DNA from: Pseudoalteromonas luteoviolacea NCIMB 1942 | Lineage (GTDB): Bacteria; Pseudomonadota; Gammaproteobacteria; Enterobacterales; Alteromonadaceae | Direction of reading: 5' to 3' | Assembly (NCBI RefSeq): GCF_001625595.1 | Contig: NZ_AUXT01000189.1 | Span: 1-32,030, forward strand | DNA length: 32,030 bases | Position numbers and translations under genes: made by a program | Notes under the pieces: model-generated | Databases searched by the model: none | What the model saw: only the letters and a program-made list of their open reading frames with translations | Told to the model about the DNA's origin: nothing | In this document: positions 1 through 7,841 of the stretch, one piece after another | Position numbering within the stretch: position 1 is the stretch's first letter | How the letters are laid out: every line of letters begins with the position of its first letter

Positions 1-179
1 GTTAGCTAGACGCTTACGTTTGAACAAACAGAAAGCTCACAACAAACAATAGAAAGATTTTTAAGAGACATGTTTATAAAAGCGAGTTTTCAACAAAGTT
101 TGGGAACATAGCCCGAATTTTTGTATAGTACATATCAAAAATCAGTTTATATACGCATAGTATATATCCGTTTTTTTAA

Positions 180-206
180 AAAAAGCTGACATAAAGCCAG
201 CTTTTT
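180..206 (-). terminator. Intrinsic terminator after the Hint-domain gene
   Basis: A nine-base-pair perfect stem (aaaaagctg at 180-188 against cagcttttt at 198-206) lies 14 bases past the stop codon of the Hint-domain gene. On the minus strand the stem is followed by a run of T, as in a rho-independent terminator. It marks the probable end of the long minus-strand operon. The rest of 1-220 shows no gene, only AT-rich sequence. Confidence 0.75.
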
Positions 207-220
207 AAAGGGGTTATTGA

Positions 221-2242
221 TTACTTAGTTTCTAAACTATTTAGGTAATCTGCGTGCCACTCTTGAGGAATACGCTCTAATGCTTCTTCAACCGTTTCCT
301 TGTGAGTTTCTAACTCATTTTCTGTCTGCATTGCAAGGTCACCAACAGAAACACCGTTTGCAAACATGACAAAAGTTTCGCCTGCGTCTTGCTTGCCATT
401 TACACGTGCTAATTTAAGGTTATATACATTGTCTTTGTAATCAACCTTCTCAAACTTAGTGATTTTAGCTGGACCTTTCGCAGTTTGAATTACATCGCCT
501 TCAGCCACATTTAGAGCCCATACAGCCTTACCACCTTCACGCACTAATGGGTGAGATTCAGTCAAGGTAAGTGTTTGGCCAAGCTCAGTTGTTAATTTAA
601 CCATAGGTAAGTGCTCTACACCCACTGATACATCAACAACTTTAAGAACTTCGGTGTTGTCTGGTTCAAACTCGCTCGCACCAAGTACAAGATCGCCTAC
701 ATTAAAAGTTTCAACTGCCTTCGACTGTTTGTTTGGCATCAAGATTTGAGTACCTTTCGCTAAACAACTGAAAGAGAACTGAAGTGGTGCTTGGTCATAT
801 CGAGCCATGTCTTTTGGTAATTCAGGCGCTTCTTCCGATGCAATGATATAAGAAGTATACCCAGTTACATAGTCATACTCTTCTTGTGTCGCACCGAAGT
901 ATGTCATCGCGTCTTGTAAGTTACCCATCCAGTTAACTTCAAGTGCGATATTCATGATCCAATATGCATCAGCACGACGCTGGAAAATACCCGGACGCGC
1001 GAATAATGCAGATTCACGAGGAATATTCCAACTTAACGTTGTTACTGGAGACCAGGTAGCTTCATCAAAGCGATAATCAATAGTGAAATACTGCTCAAAT
1101 TTCGCTTTCATGTTTGCATTGTGCAACGATAGTTTATCGTGAAAAGCTTCTTTTGATTGGATCATCACATCTGTTGGTGGCACATTCTGTGCGCCTAGTA
1201 CATCGTCTTCTTCAAATAAAACACGAGAAATGTATGTCGGTAATGTGATGCTGCCTTTAAATGGAATCGTAACATGTGGAATATTGTTGTAATCACCACC
1301 CGCTTGAACCATTGGGTAGTCACAATCTCCGTAGTCACGGTTCAAACAAACCATAATAATGCCGTCTTGACCTGCAACATTCTTTTTGTTTGCGTCCGCT
1401 TTACGGAAGTCTTTTGGATGTTCAACAACATGTTGGAATGCGTCAAATTGCGCGATGCCAACACCACCAGAAGCGGCTTCAGAAAAATCTGCTTTAGCCA
1501 TGACCATTGGAACATTAGCAGGACGATTGTTAACAGGCAAACCAAGTTCTTTTGCTAACATACCTAAGATTGCATGTTTGTCATACTTAACATCAATCTT
1601 TTTCAGAACCTTAGTTCCATCTGCAAACATAACGTAAGCAGTACCTTTACCATAAACTTCTTTCGCGCGCTTAACATGCTCGTATGCGCTTTCAACTGTC
1701 GCTTCACCGCCTAATACTTTACGATTCAAGCTCGCACCACCATCGCCAAAGAAACGTGCAGTTTGTTGAGTTGTGATTTGCTCACCTTTCTCATTAACCA
1801 ACTTGATAGATAGTACCGTAAGGTTTGTCGCTTTTGGTTCAGCATTTAACAATCTGATTTTGAACAGTTTAGAAGCACCTTCACCAACGATGTTGAAACC
1901 TAGGTGGCTAAAGTAAGACTCTAGTTCAGCTTCTGTTGTATCACTACTATTATAACTTCTTACAAAACGCGCATCTTGCACATCAATTTTTGCTTGAGGA
2001 GTATGAAGCTCTTTGAAAAGCTGTGGACTGTTTTTATCATTCCAACCAGCTTCCTTGAAAACCTTCTCCATCTCAGCAATTGCTTCTTTACTATCGGGGT
2101 CAACATACTGAACGCCATCTTGTACGTTAAGACCTTGAACGACAGGCGTGCTTACTTTTTTAGTTATTGGTTGCTCGAATGCAGCGACAGATCCAAATGC
2201 CAATACCGAACTAACAGTAAGCGCTAAAAAGCTAAGTTTCAT
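221..2242 (-). CDS. Exported protein with C-terminal Hint (intein-like) domain
   Basis: The first ~21 residues form a signal peptide (MKLSFLALTVSSVLAFGSVA), so the 673-residue protein is exported. About 470 residues follow that I do not recognise. A Hint domain begins at Cys493 (SCLAKGTQIL), with a block-A VGD motif, a TxxH-type block B (LTLTESHPLV, about 562-571) and a block-F-like VYNLKL/TFVMFANGVSVGD. The usual terminal His-Asn is replaced by Gly-Asp and a ~37-residue acidic tail follows. From the family I infer an N-S acyl shift at Cys493 that could cleave the chain or attach its N-terminal part to a nucleophile, but not complete splicing. Start ATG follows GGAG by 6 bases. It is the last gene of the exported-protein operon, 22 bases after the metalloprotease gene. 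The Hint call is firm; overall function is unknown. Confidence 0.85.
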   Translation of the reverse strand: MKLSFLALTVSSVLAFGSVAAFEQPITKKVSTPVVQGLNVQDGVQYVDPDSKEAIAEMEKVFKEAGWNDKNSPQLFKELHTPQAKIDVQDARFVRSYNSSDTTEAELESYFSHLGFNIVGEGASKLFKIRLLNAEPKATNLTVLSIKLVNEKGEQITTQQTARFFGDGGASLNRKVLGGEATVESAYEHVKRAKEVYGKGTAYVMFADGTKVLKKIDVKYDKHAILGMLAKELGLPVNNRPANVPMVMAKADFSEAASGGVGIAQFDAFQHVVEHPKDFRKADANKKNVAGQDGIIMVCLNRDYGDCDYPMVQAGGDYNNIPHVTIPFKGSITLPTYISRVLFEEDDVLGAQNVPPTDVMIQSKEAFHDKLSLHNANMKAKFEQYFTIDYRFDEATWSPVTTLSWNIPRESALFARPGIFQRRADAYWIMNIALEVNWMGNLQDAMTYFGATQEEYDYVTGYTSYIIASEEAPELPKDMARYDQAPLQFSFSCLAKGTQILMPNKQSKAVETFNVGDLVLGASEFEPDNTEVLKVVDVSVGVEHLPMVKLTTELGQTLTLTESHPLVREGGKAVWALNVAEGDVIQTAKGPAKITKFEKVDYKDNVYNLKLARVNGKQDAGETFVMFANGVSVGDLAMQTENELETHKETVEEALERIPQEWHADYLNSLETK

Positions 2243-2264
2243 TTTATTCTCCTTAATTTATATA

Positions 2265-5200
2265 TTATTTTACTATTTGAAATTGCATGCTGTCCGCGCC
2301 TTCTTGCGGAACGCATGGTACTGCTGAACTACCTTGTTCGTCCGTGTATGCAACAACACAAACGTTTACGGACTTACTCGATAAACTCAATTTTGAGCTG
2401 TACTTATTCCTTTCCTTCGCTTCATATACACCATTTTTGTTTGCGTCTATCCAGAACTCAGTTCTGATGGGCGAATTAGCGCTGCTCGTCGCATTGACTT
2501 CAATCTTGTTTATACATGCCTTACTGTAGTTATATGAGCTATTGATAACCTGATTATTACGTATTCCTCGTATCGTCTCTTCATTCCAGCAACTATTCCA
2601 CCAACCATACTTCATAGAAACATCTACACTGCTAATGGTAACCACATCTGGTGGTGTCATGTCTTCAAGTACAACTGTCTGTTTAATGGTGTGAATCGCA
2701 CCATTGGACAGCGTTAAGGCCATATAAATATCATGCGTCCCCGCGTGTGCGAATGTATAATCCCAAGGCCCAGGTCTATCCTGCGGCTGATGCCAAACCT
2801 GCTCGACATTCCAACGTAAATCGATGATATTTAGAGCACCTAACTGCGGTGTAAGAGTGACTTTTAATGGTTCTTCTTGAGACACGGTTACATCGAAAGA
2901 AACACCATCTGGTAAAGACTCCACATGAACACGTTTAGTTGCTGTAAATCGCGTGTTTAAGCTATCCAAATATAAATCTAAAGTGACATCAAACTGACCA
3001 TAATCTCTATAATTAAATGTGAACGTTTCGTTTGTATAACGCGTAGTCTTAGTATTGGCGTTGTCTCCGAAACTCCACAGATAACGAGGTGAAACTGTCA
3101 GAACATCATGTTGTACAGAAAATTGGCATTGAGTCTGCTGGACAGTACAGCTGAAATTTAATAATGGTGACGCAACAGGCGTTACATCTTGTTCTGTTGT
3201 TTGGACCACTTGACCATTTGATAACAGATCAACACGTACCTTGGTTGTTTCTGTCATCTGGCGGGTGATTACAGCTGTATCTTGTGCAACTTGTTGGCCA
3301 TTGAAGTACCAGTTATACGTTGGGTTTTCCACACCAGTGCTTGATGCTGTCAGCGTAATTGAGTCATTCACTTGTTGATGTGTGAACTCTACGGTCTTAA
3401 TATCGCTGCCTTGAACAAAGTCAATAAGCAGATCCATGACTTGTCCTGTCGCAGTTTTCGCACAGCCGCTTTGTTTTGCATCGTCAATTCGGATGCGAAG
3501 CAACATAGGACCTGTTTCTATATGCTGGAAGTTGCTGAAGTCAAAATTAACGTCAGTGGTAACATTACTCTGTGATAACAGCAGCTCGTTACTAAGCAGA
3601 TCGGTCTTTTCTTCAAAAACGCGATTGCGATTAAAGTCAGCATACACATTTACATGACGATTATTTAATTGTGCATCAAATTGGGCCATAAATTGGTTCA
3701 ATGAATAAACCGGCTGCTGCAATGTAGAAAATGTATAGCCTGAGTTTGCATTCACATGTTGACCGTTCACAGTTAAACCCGAAAGTGCAATGTCAGCAGT
3801 TTCGGGGACACACCTTGGAGTGTCAGCACCATAGACAATTCGATAGGCATTTTTTTCTTGCCCATTCGTCAATCGTACTTTTAGCTCAATGACACTTTCA
3901 CCGCTGTCTAACATCACGTTGCTGCTTTTCACTGATGAGTAGCTTCCTTGACCTGTATTTTTGGTCCAATTTACTTGCGCAACGCCATTGACTAACACTT
4001 TTAAGGTATCTACTTGGCTATAACTAAAGCTACGATCTGTAATATCGTATTTTGCTTCGTCCAATAATCTCGTGACATCAAACTGCAAGTTATTAACACC
4101 TGAGTTGCTTGGCGTTACACCGACTTGTTGCAGTAATGTACTAACTAAAACAGGGTCACTCGCTTGCCTCACTAAACAATAGCCAGCATGGTCGATGTCA
4201 CTATTTGAATTGAAACATTGCTTCGCTGCACTAAGAACTAGCTTGTATGCTTTTTCAATATCCCAACCATTTTGATTGCTCAATAGATAGAAAAACTTAC
4301 TAAGCACACCTGACTTCTGGTGCGGGCCAGACGCTTCCTCAATATCTCGGTAATCATCAACACTGATTAGATCGAATCTAGGAAAGTTAATGTATCGAGA
4401 AGGCGTGCCACTGAAGTTACGATCAGCAGCAAACCACCATTTTTTTGCCTTTCCATTTTGCCATGATTGCCCAAATGGCGTGTCTTGAAAAGCATCAATA
4501 GTGGGCTGTAATTGTTTGAAGAAATAGTCACGAGCAGCAATTGTCGTCATATCTGAAAACGCTTCATGTACAGCCGACTGTTCTCCACCACTGTATTGTA
4601 AATCACTATTCCATGTTAATAATGCATGGCCAATTTCATGAGATACAATATCGAATGAGCTACCATGTGCAAACTGGCCAAAAGCATTACCGCCAGCAGC
4701 CAAATTCACATAGGTTCCATCCCAACTACTGCTATAAGTTTGCCCATCGACAGAGTAGTTAACTCGAAGCTGCATTTGGTTAATACAGTAGTGAGCATTC
4801 CAAGCAGGGCATAAAGACGTTTGTTCTGGATATAATTCAGACAAATAGTCCACCGCCATCTGCATTGTTACGCCAGCGTATAAGTGTGCATCGTTTTGCG
4901 GCTGAAAAGCACCACTGACAATGTATTTGTAAAGCATATTACTGTCGTCATAGCTCTCTTCATTGCCGTTGGGACAGTCATATGAGTATGTAGTGAAATC
5001 TTCAGGCGCAACATTTCGCTCCGCAATGATGGTATTTACCAACTCATTACGTAAATAACATTTACCTTGTTCGACTTCCACCACCATGGGATATCCATCA
5101 AACGCAGCGAAAGATTTAGATTGAGAGTTGCGATAGACAATATTGTTGGTCGTAGGTGGCGTTGGAAATTGTGCATCAATTCTTGGATTAGTTGGCGGCA

Positions 5201-5372
5201 CAAATTGGCTGCATTTATCAGCCTTATTGGTTACCAAATCAGTACCTGGCGCATGAACACAGTTGATGCCCATAGTCGCATTACCTGTAAATGCAGGTAC
5301 GGCTTGATATTGAGTGGCTAGTGCAGGCAGAGCGGCAATTGCCAAGCTCGCGGCACAAGTTAGGTGTTTCAC
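2265..5372 (-). CDS. Secreted M4-type (thermolysin-like) metalloprotease with PKD/GEVED modules
   Basis: A 1035-residue secreted zinc endopeptidase. Start is GTG (5372) with AAGGAG 6 bases upstream, followed by a signal peptide ending near Ala19. M4 landmarks appear in order: DAHLYAGV (161-168), the zinc motif HEIGH (245-249), the third zinc ligand in HEAFSD (Glu270), and the transition-state His351 in GPHQKSGVLSKFFYLL. All catalytic residues are present, so activity is expected. I see no FTP/PepSY propeptide, and only ~140 residues separate signal and catalytic domain, which is unusual for the family. The long C-terminal half holds a GEVED-like module (~565-655; DFNRNRVFEE and GQVMDLLIDF), PKD/Ig-like modules (~660-730, 735-815, with LWSFGD at 765-770, and 825-900) and a second Ca-site-like IDANKNGVYE (~975). 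Paired Cys suggest an oxidising location. Neighbours encode RTX and Hint proteins in the same operon. Confidence 0.88.
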   Translation of the reverse strand: MKHLTCAASLAIAALPALATQYQAVPAFTGNATMGINCVHAPGTDLVTNKADKCSQFVPPTNPRIDAQFPTPPTTNNIVYRNSQSKSFAAFDGYPMVVEVEQGKCYLRNELVNTIIAERNVAPEDFTTYSYDCPNGNEESYDDSNMLYKYIVSGAFQPQNDAHLYAGVTMQMAVDYLSELYPEQTSLCPAWNAHYCINQMQLRVNYSVDGQTYSSSWDGTYVNLAAGGNAFGQFAHGSSFDIVSHEIGHALLTWNSDLQYSGGEQSAVHEAFSDMTTIAARDYFFKQLQPTIDAFQDTPFGQSWQNGKAKKWWFAADRNFSGTPSRYINFPRFDLISVDDYRDIEEASGPHQKSGVLSKFFYLLSNQNGWDIEKAYKLVLSAAKQCFNSNSDIDHAGYCLVRQASDPVLVSTLLQQVGVTPSNSGVNNLQFDVTRLLDEAKYDITDRSFSYSQVDTLKVLVNGVAQVNWTKNTGQGSYSSVKSSNVMLDSGESVIELKVRLTNGQEKNAYRIVYGADTPRCVPETADIALSGLTVNGQHVNANSGYTFSTLQQPVYSLNQFMAQFDAQLNNRHVNVYADFNRNRVFEEKTDLLSNELLLSQSNVTTDVNFDFSNFQHIETGPMLLRIRIDDAKQSGCAKTATGQVMDLLIDFVQGSDIKTVEFTHQQVNDSITLTASSTGVENPTYNWYFNGQQVAQDTAVITRQMTETTKVRVDLLSNGQVVQTTEQDVTPVASPLLNFSCTVQQTQCQFSVQHDVLTVSPRYLWSFGDNANTKTTRYTNETFTFNYRDYGQFDVTLDLYLDSLNTRFTATKRVHVESLPDGVSFDVTVSQEEPLKVTLTPQLGALNIIDLRWNVEQVWHQPQDRPGPWDYTFAHAGTHDIYMALTLSNGAIHTIKQTVVLEDMTPPDVVTISSVDVSMKYGWWNSCWNEETIRGIRNNQVINSSYNYSKACINKIEVNATSSANSPIRTEFWIDANKNGVYEAKERNKYSSKLSLSSKSVNVCVVAYTDEQGSSAVPCVPQEGADSMQFQIVK

Positions 5373-5394
5373 ACTATTCTCCTTGTAGAATATT

Positions 5395-7320
5395 TTAAAG
5401 CGGTTGCTCTGATATAACCATGAGTTGTTTTGTTGTTAAGTTAAGTAAAAACTGGGCAAAATATCCCTGCCTAATTCGCTCATATAAAATAAACTCGACA
5501 TTTTTTAAGTGGTATGTTGCGGTGCTCGTTTGCAATGTGACACCGTTGTCAAAAGTAGTCCCATAGTGTACTTGGAAAGTATCACCTGAACGGTCGTCTG
5601 CTATTATGCCTGCAACAAATCGGTCGACTCCCTGAGCTAGGTCTACATTTATTGCACTTCCTGGCGTAACGGTTTGAATTTCTAATACGTTTGGCTTGGA
5701 GTTACCTACCACTGATTGCACATTTCGAAGCTCTGAAATACGCATCAATGTCGATGCATCGTTTTCAAAATGAATTGCATCATTGCCTGAACCTCCATCA
5801 ACCAAACCCACTGATAACTTGAGTTTGAATGTGTCATTGCCATTGCCACCGTGGTATTCTCCTGTGCCCGAATGCGCAATCAAAACGTCATCGCCTTCTT
5901 CACCAAAGAGCTTGTCTTGCCCTTCTGTACTTTTGAGCGTATCGTTCCCATCTCCGCCCAACAAGGTCTCGTTTCCATGCGAATCGTAGAGGAAATCATC
6001 ACCTTTTCTGCCTTCAATACGAGAGATGCCAAACGCGGGAATAAGTTGATTGTTTTGGTCGTTGCCGGCTAAGACTTCGACACCTTCAATCTGTGTTGTC
6101 AACGCGATAAGGTTTAGTCCACCACTCACTTGGATTGTGTCTGTGCCTGGACCGCCATATATTTGATGTCGATTAAACCCTGCATCATCTAACAGAAATA
6201 TGTCATCACCATACCGACCATCCATTAAGTCTATACCTGATGAGTTGTAAAAAGTGTCGTTTCCCCAATCCCCATCGAGTAGATCGTCACCGTTTTGACC
6301 ATACAGGTGGTCATCACCGTCACCACCAGACATGACGTCGTTTCCATCACCGCCATATAGCTTGTCGTTGCCAAAATTACCGTATACGTAATCAACGCCA
6401 ATGCCACCATCTAGCGTGTCATTACCGTCGTCTCCAAAAAGATGGTCATCATTTGCACCACCATATAGAGTATCAGCGCCCTCACCACCTTCTAACGTGT
6501 CACTACCAGACTCACCATATAGCTTGTCGTCTCCGTGATCTCCAAATAGCTCATCATCATGATTACCGCCATAAAGGAGGTCCTTGCCATCTCCCCCCCA
6601 CAGCTTATCTTTGCCATCGCTTCCTAGTAGCTCGTCTTCACCGGCACCGCCGTAGAGTAAGTCGGCTCCAACTCCGCCATCCAAATAGTCATTCCCTATA
6701 AAAGCTGGACTTTCATCGCCTTCTAATAGGTCATCCCCACTTTCGCCAAAGAGCGTGTCATTTCCATCACCACCTTTGAGTTCATCATTTCCAGAGCCCC
6801 CTTTCAGAGTGTCTATTCCCTCTCCCCCTGAAAGTAGATCTTTTCCTTGTCCACCAAACAGTTGGTCGTTTGCACTGTCTCCATATAGTTTGTCATCTCC
6901 TTCATCACCATGAACAACATCGTCACCTTGACCGCCACGCATATTGTCATTGTCCTGACCACCATACAAAGTATCCGCACCGCTCTCACCGACCATGGTA
7001 TCTTCGCCGCTACCACCGATAAGCTCGTCATCACCTTCACCGGCGATCAAAATATCGTTACCTTGACCACCATCTAGTTTGTCATTACCTGCATATCCAA
7101 TGATCTCATCAGTACCATTAGTACCAACGAGTATGTCATTTTCATCCGTACCTTCGATCACACCCTGAATAGTCAGCGCACTGACATAATTGTTAACTAA
7201 TCGAACGTCGCGGGTATACACATAAGGCGTTTGGCTTATTTCAAATGGCAGTTGCTCTAAGCTCCTTGGAAGACCGGGATCTATTACCACTGTGGCGAGT
7301 GTTAACATAACTATCGACAT
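5395..7320 (-). CDS. RTX (GGxGxDxLx) calcium-binding repeat protein
   Basis: A 641-residue acidic protein made mostly of hemolysin-type nonapeptide repeats of the form GGxGNDxLx. They run almost unbroken over residues ~55-375, with a second block at ~436-515. In this family such repeats bind calcium outside the cell and fold as parallel beta rolls. The ~125-residue C-terminus is non-repetitive and could hold a type I secretion signal, though I cannot identify one. No toxin, lipase or protease domain is visible. The N-terminus ([12 protein letters not shown]) is hydrophobic but lacks basic residues, so it is a weak signal peptide at best. Start ATG has GGAG 9 bases upstream, inside the end of the preceding gene. 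The frame is the same as that of the upstream DUF1566 gene, separated only by TAA and two codons. No type I secretion genes lie in this window. Confidence 0.85.
   Translation of the reverse strand: MSIVMLTLATVVIDPGLPRSLEQLPFEISQTPYVYTRDVRLVNNYVSALTIQGVIEGTDENDILVGTNGTDEIIGYAGNDKLDGGQGNDILIAGEGDDELIGGSGEDTMVGESGADTLYGGQDNDNMRGGQGDDVVHGDEGDDKLYGDSANDQLFGGQGKDLLSGGEGIDTLKGGSGNDELKGGDGNDTLFGESGDDLLEGDESPAFIGNDYLDGGVGADLLYGGAGEDELLGSDGKDKLWGGDGKDLLYGGNHDDELFGDHGDDKLYGESGSDTLEGGEGADTLYGGANDDHLFGDDGNDTLDGGIGVDYVYGNFGNDKLYGGDGNDVMSGGDGDDHLYGQNGDDLLDGDWGNDTFYNSSGIDLMDGRYGDDIFLLDDAGFNRHQIYGGPGTDTIQVSGGLNLIALTTQIEGVEVLAGNDQNNQLIPAFGISRIEGRKGDDFLYDSHGNETLLGGDGNDTLKSTEGQDKLFGEEGDDVLIAHSGTGEYHGGNGNDTFKLKLSVGLVDGGSGNDAIHFENDASTLMRISELRNVQSVVGNSKPNVLEIQTVTPGSAINVDLAQGVDRFVAGIIADDRSGDTFQVHYGTTFDNGVTLQTSTATYHLKNVEFILYERIRQGYFAQFLLNLTTKQLMVISEQPL
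5776..6015 (-). repeat. Second, shorter RTX repeat block
   Basis: Residues ~436-515 of the RTX protein resume the nonapeptide pattern (for example [36 protein letters not shown]). A ~60-residue non-repeat spacer separates it from the main block. Confidence 0.75.
6190..7158 (-). repeat. Main RTX nonapeptide repeat block (imperfect 27-bp units)
   Basis: Degenerate 27-base units encode roughly 35 consecutive GGxGxDxLx nonapeptides, residues ~55-377 of the RTX protein. The pattern is conserved at protein level and diverged at DNA level, as expected for an old coding repeat array. One unit is interrupted near residues 203-209 ([10 protein letters not shown]). Confidence 0.85.
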
Positions 7321-7326
7321 AATTAT

Positions 7327-7839
7327 TTACTCCACAGTTTGGTCAATATTACGGACTAATAGCACAGCAGGACCACTGAGACTGATCACCCAAGGTACTA
7401 GCTGTGTACTCGCGGTACTAAGCACTAATAAACCAGCTGAACTCCCACTTGATGCGGTTGTTGAAGTCCAAACATAGTTGAGTCGATCTGGCAGTTGCAT
7501 AACGAGCTTGGCATTTTCTGCTTCGCATTCATGCGCAAATAAACTAACTAACTCTTTGACATTGGGTAACCGCCAATCACTGTACCCTTCAATTGTGACG
7601 CTTGTAGCTACTTCTAATGCCTGCTTGCCTGTCATTGAGAATCCACTTTGATTGTCACTGAGACAGGTTTTTGTTGTTGGTTCTATAACGCAGTCCATCC
7701 ACATCAAGCGATGCTTGTTATCAAGCAAAATTTGATCGTCTCCCTTATCAAACCTTATCGGTGCATCGTTGACACAGCTGGCATTTGCAATTGCCTGTCC
7801 ACTCACTAATACACTTAAAACGAAAATCAACTTATCCAT
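7327..7839 (-). CDS. Small exported DUF1566 (Lcl_C-type) protein
   Basis: A 170-residue protein with a clear signal peptide (MDKLIFVLSVLVSGQAIANA). The mature part is essentially one DUF1566/Lcl C-terminal domain: DDQILLDNKHRLMWMDC at 34-50, the hallmark DWRLPNVKEL at 88-97, WTST near 124, and a closing VLLVRN. In Legionella this domain ends the collagen-like adhesin Lcl; its biochemical role here is unknown. An upstream extension to 7893 is possible, but the ATG at 7839 has GGAG 8 bases upstream and starts the signal peptide directly. It lies two bases after the stop of the upstream gene, which suggests translational coupling. Its stop codon is in frame with the RTX gene that follows. Four cysteines could form disulfides. 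Confidence 0.82.
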   Translation of the reverse strand: MDKLIFVLSVLVSGQAIANASCVNDAPIRFDKGDDQILLDNKHRLMWMDCVIEPTTKTCLSDNQSGFSMTGKQALEVATSVTIEGYSDWRLPNVKELVSLFAHECEAENAKLVMQLPDRLNYVWTSTTASSGSSAGLLVLSTASTQLVPWVISLSGPAVLLVRNIDQTVE

Positions 7840-7841
7840 GT

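Noticed and set aside
148..166. Inverted repeat tatatac/gtatata left of the operon terminator
   Set aside because: Seven AT-only pairs in AT-rich DNA are expected by chance; no gene can be linked to it.
6813..7040. Alternative 75-residue minus-strand reading frame inside the RTX gene
   Set aside because: It lies in a shifted frame of the repeats and has no ribosome site or recognisable protein character.
5776..7158. Tandem 27-bp repeats as a possible CRISPR or satellite array
   Set aside because: The units keep the coding pattern GGxGxDxLx and vary freely at DNA level, with no identical repeats and unique spacers.
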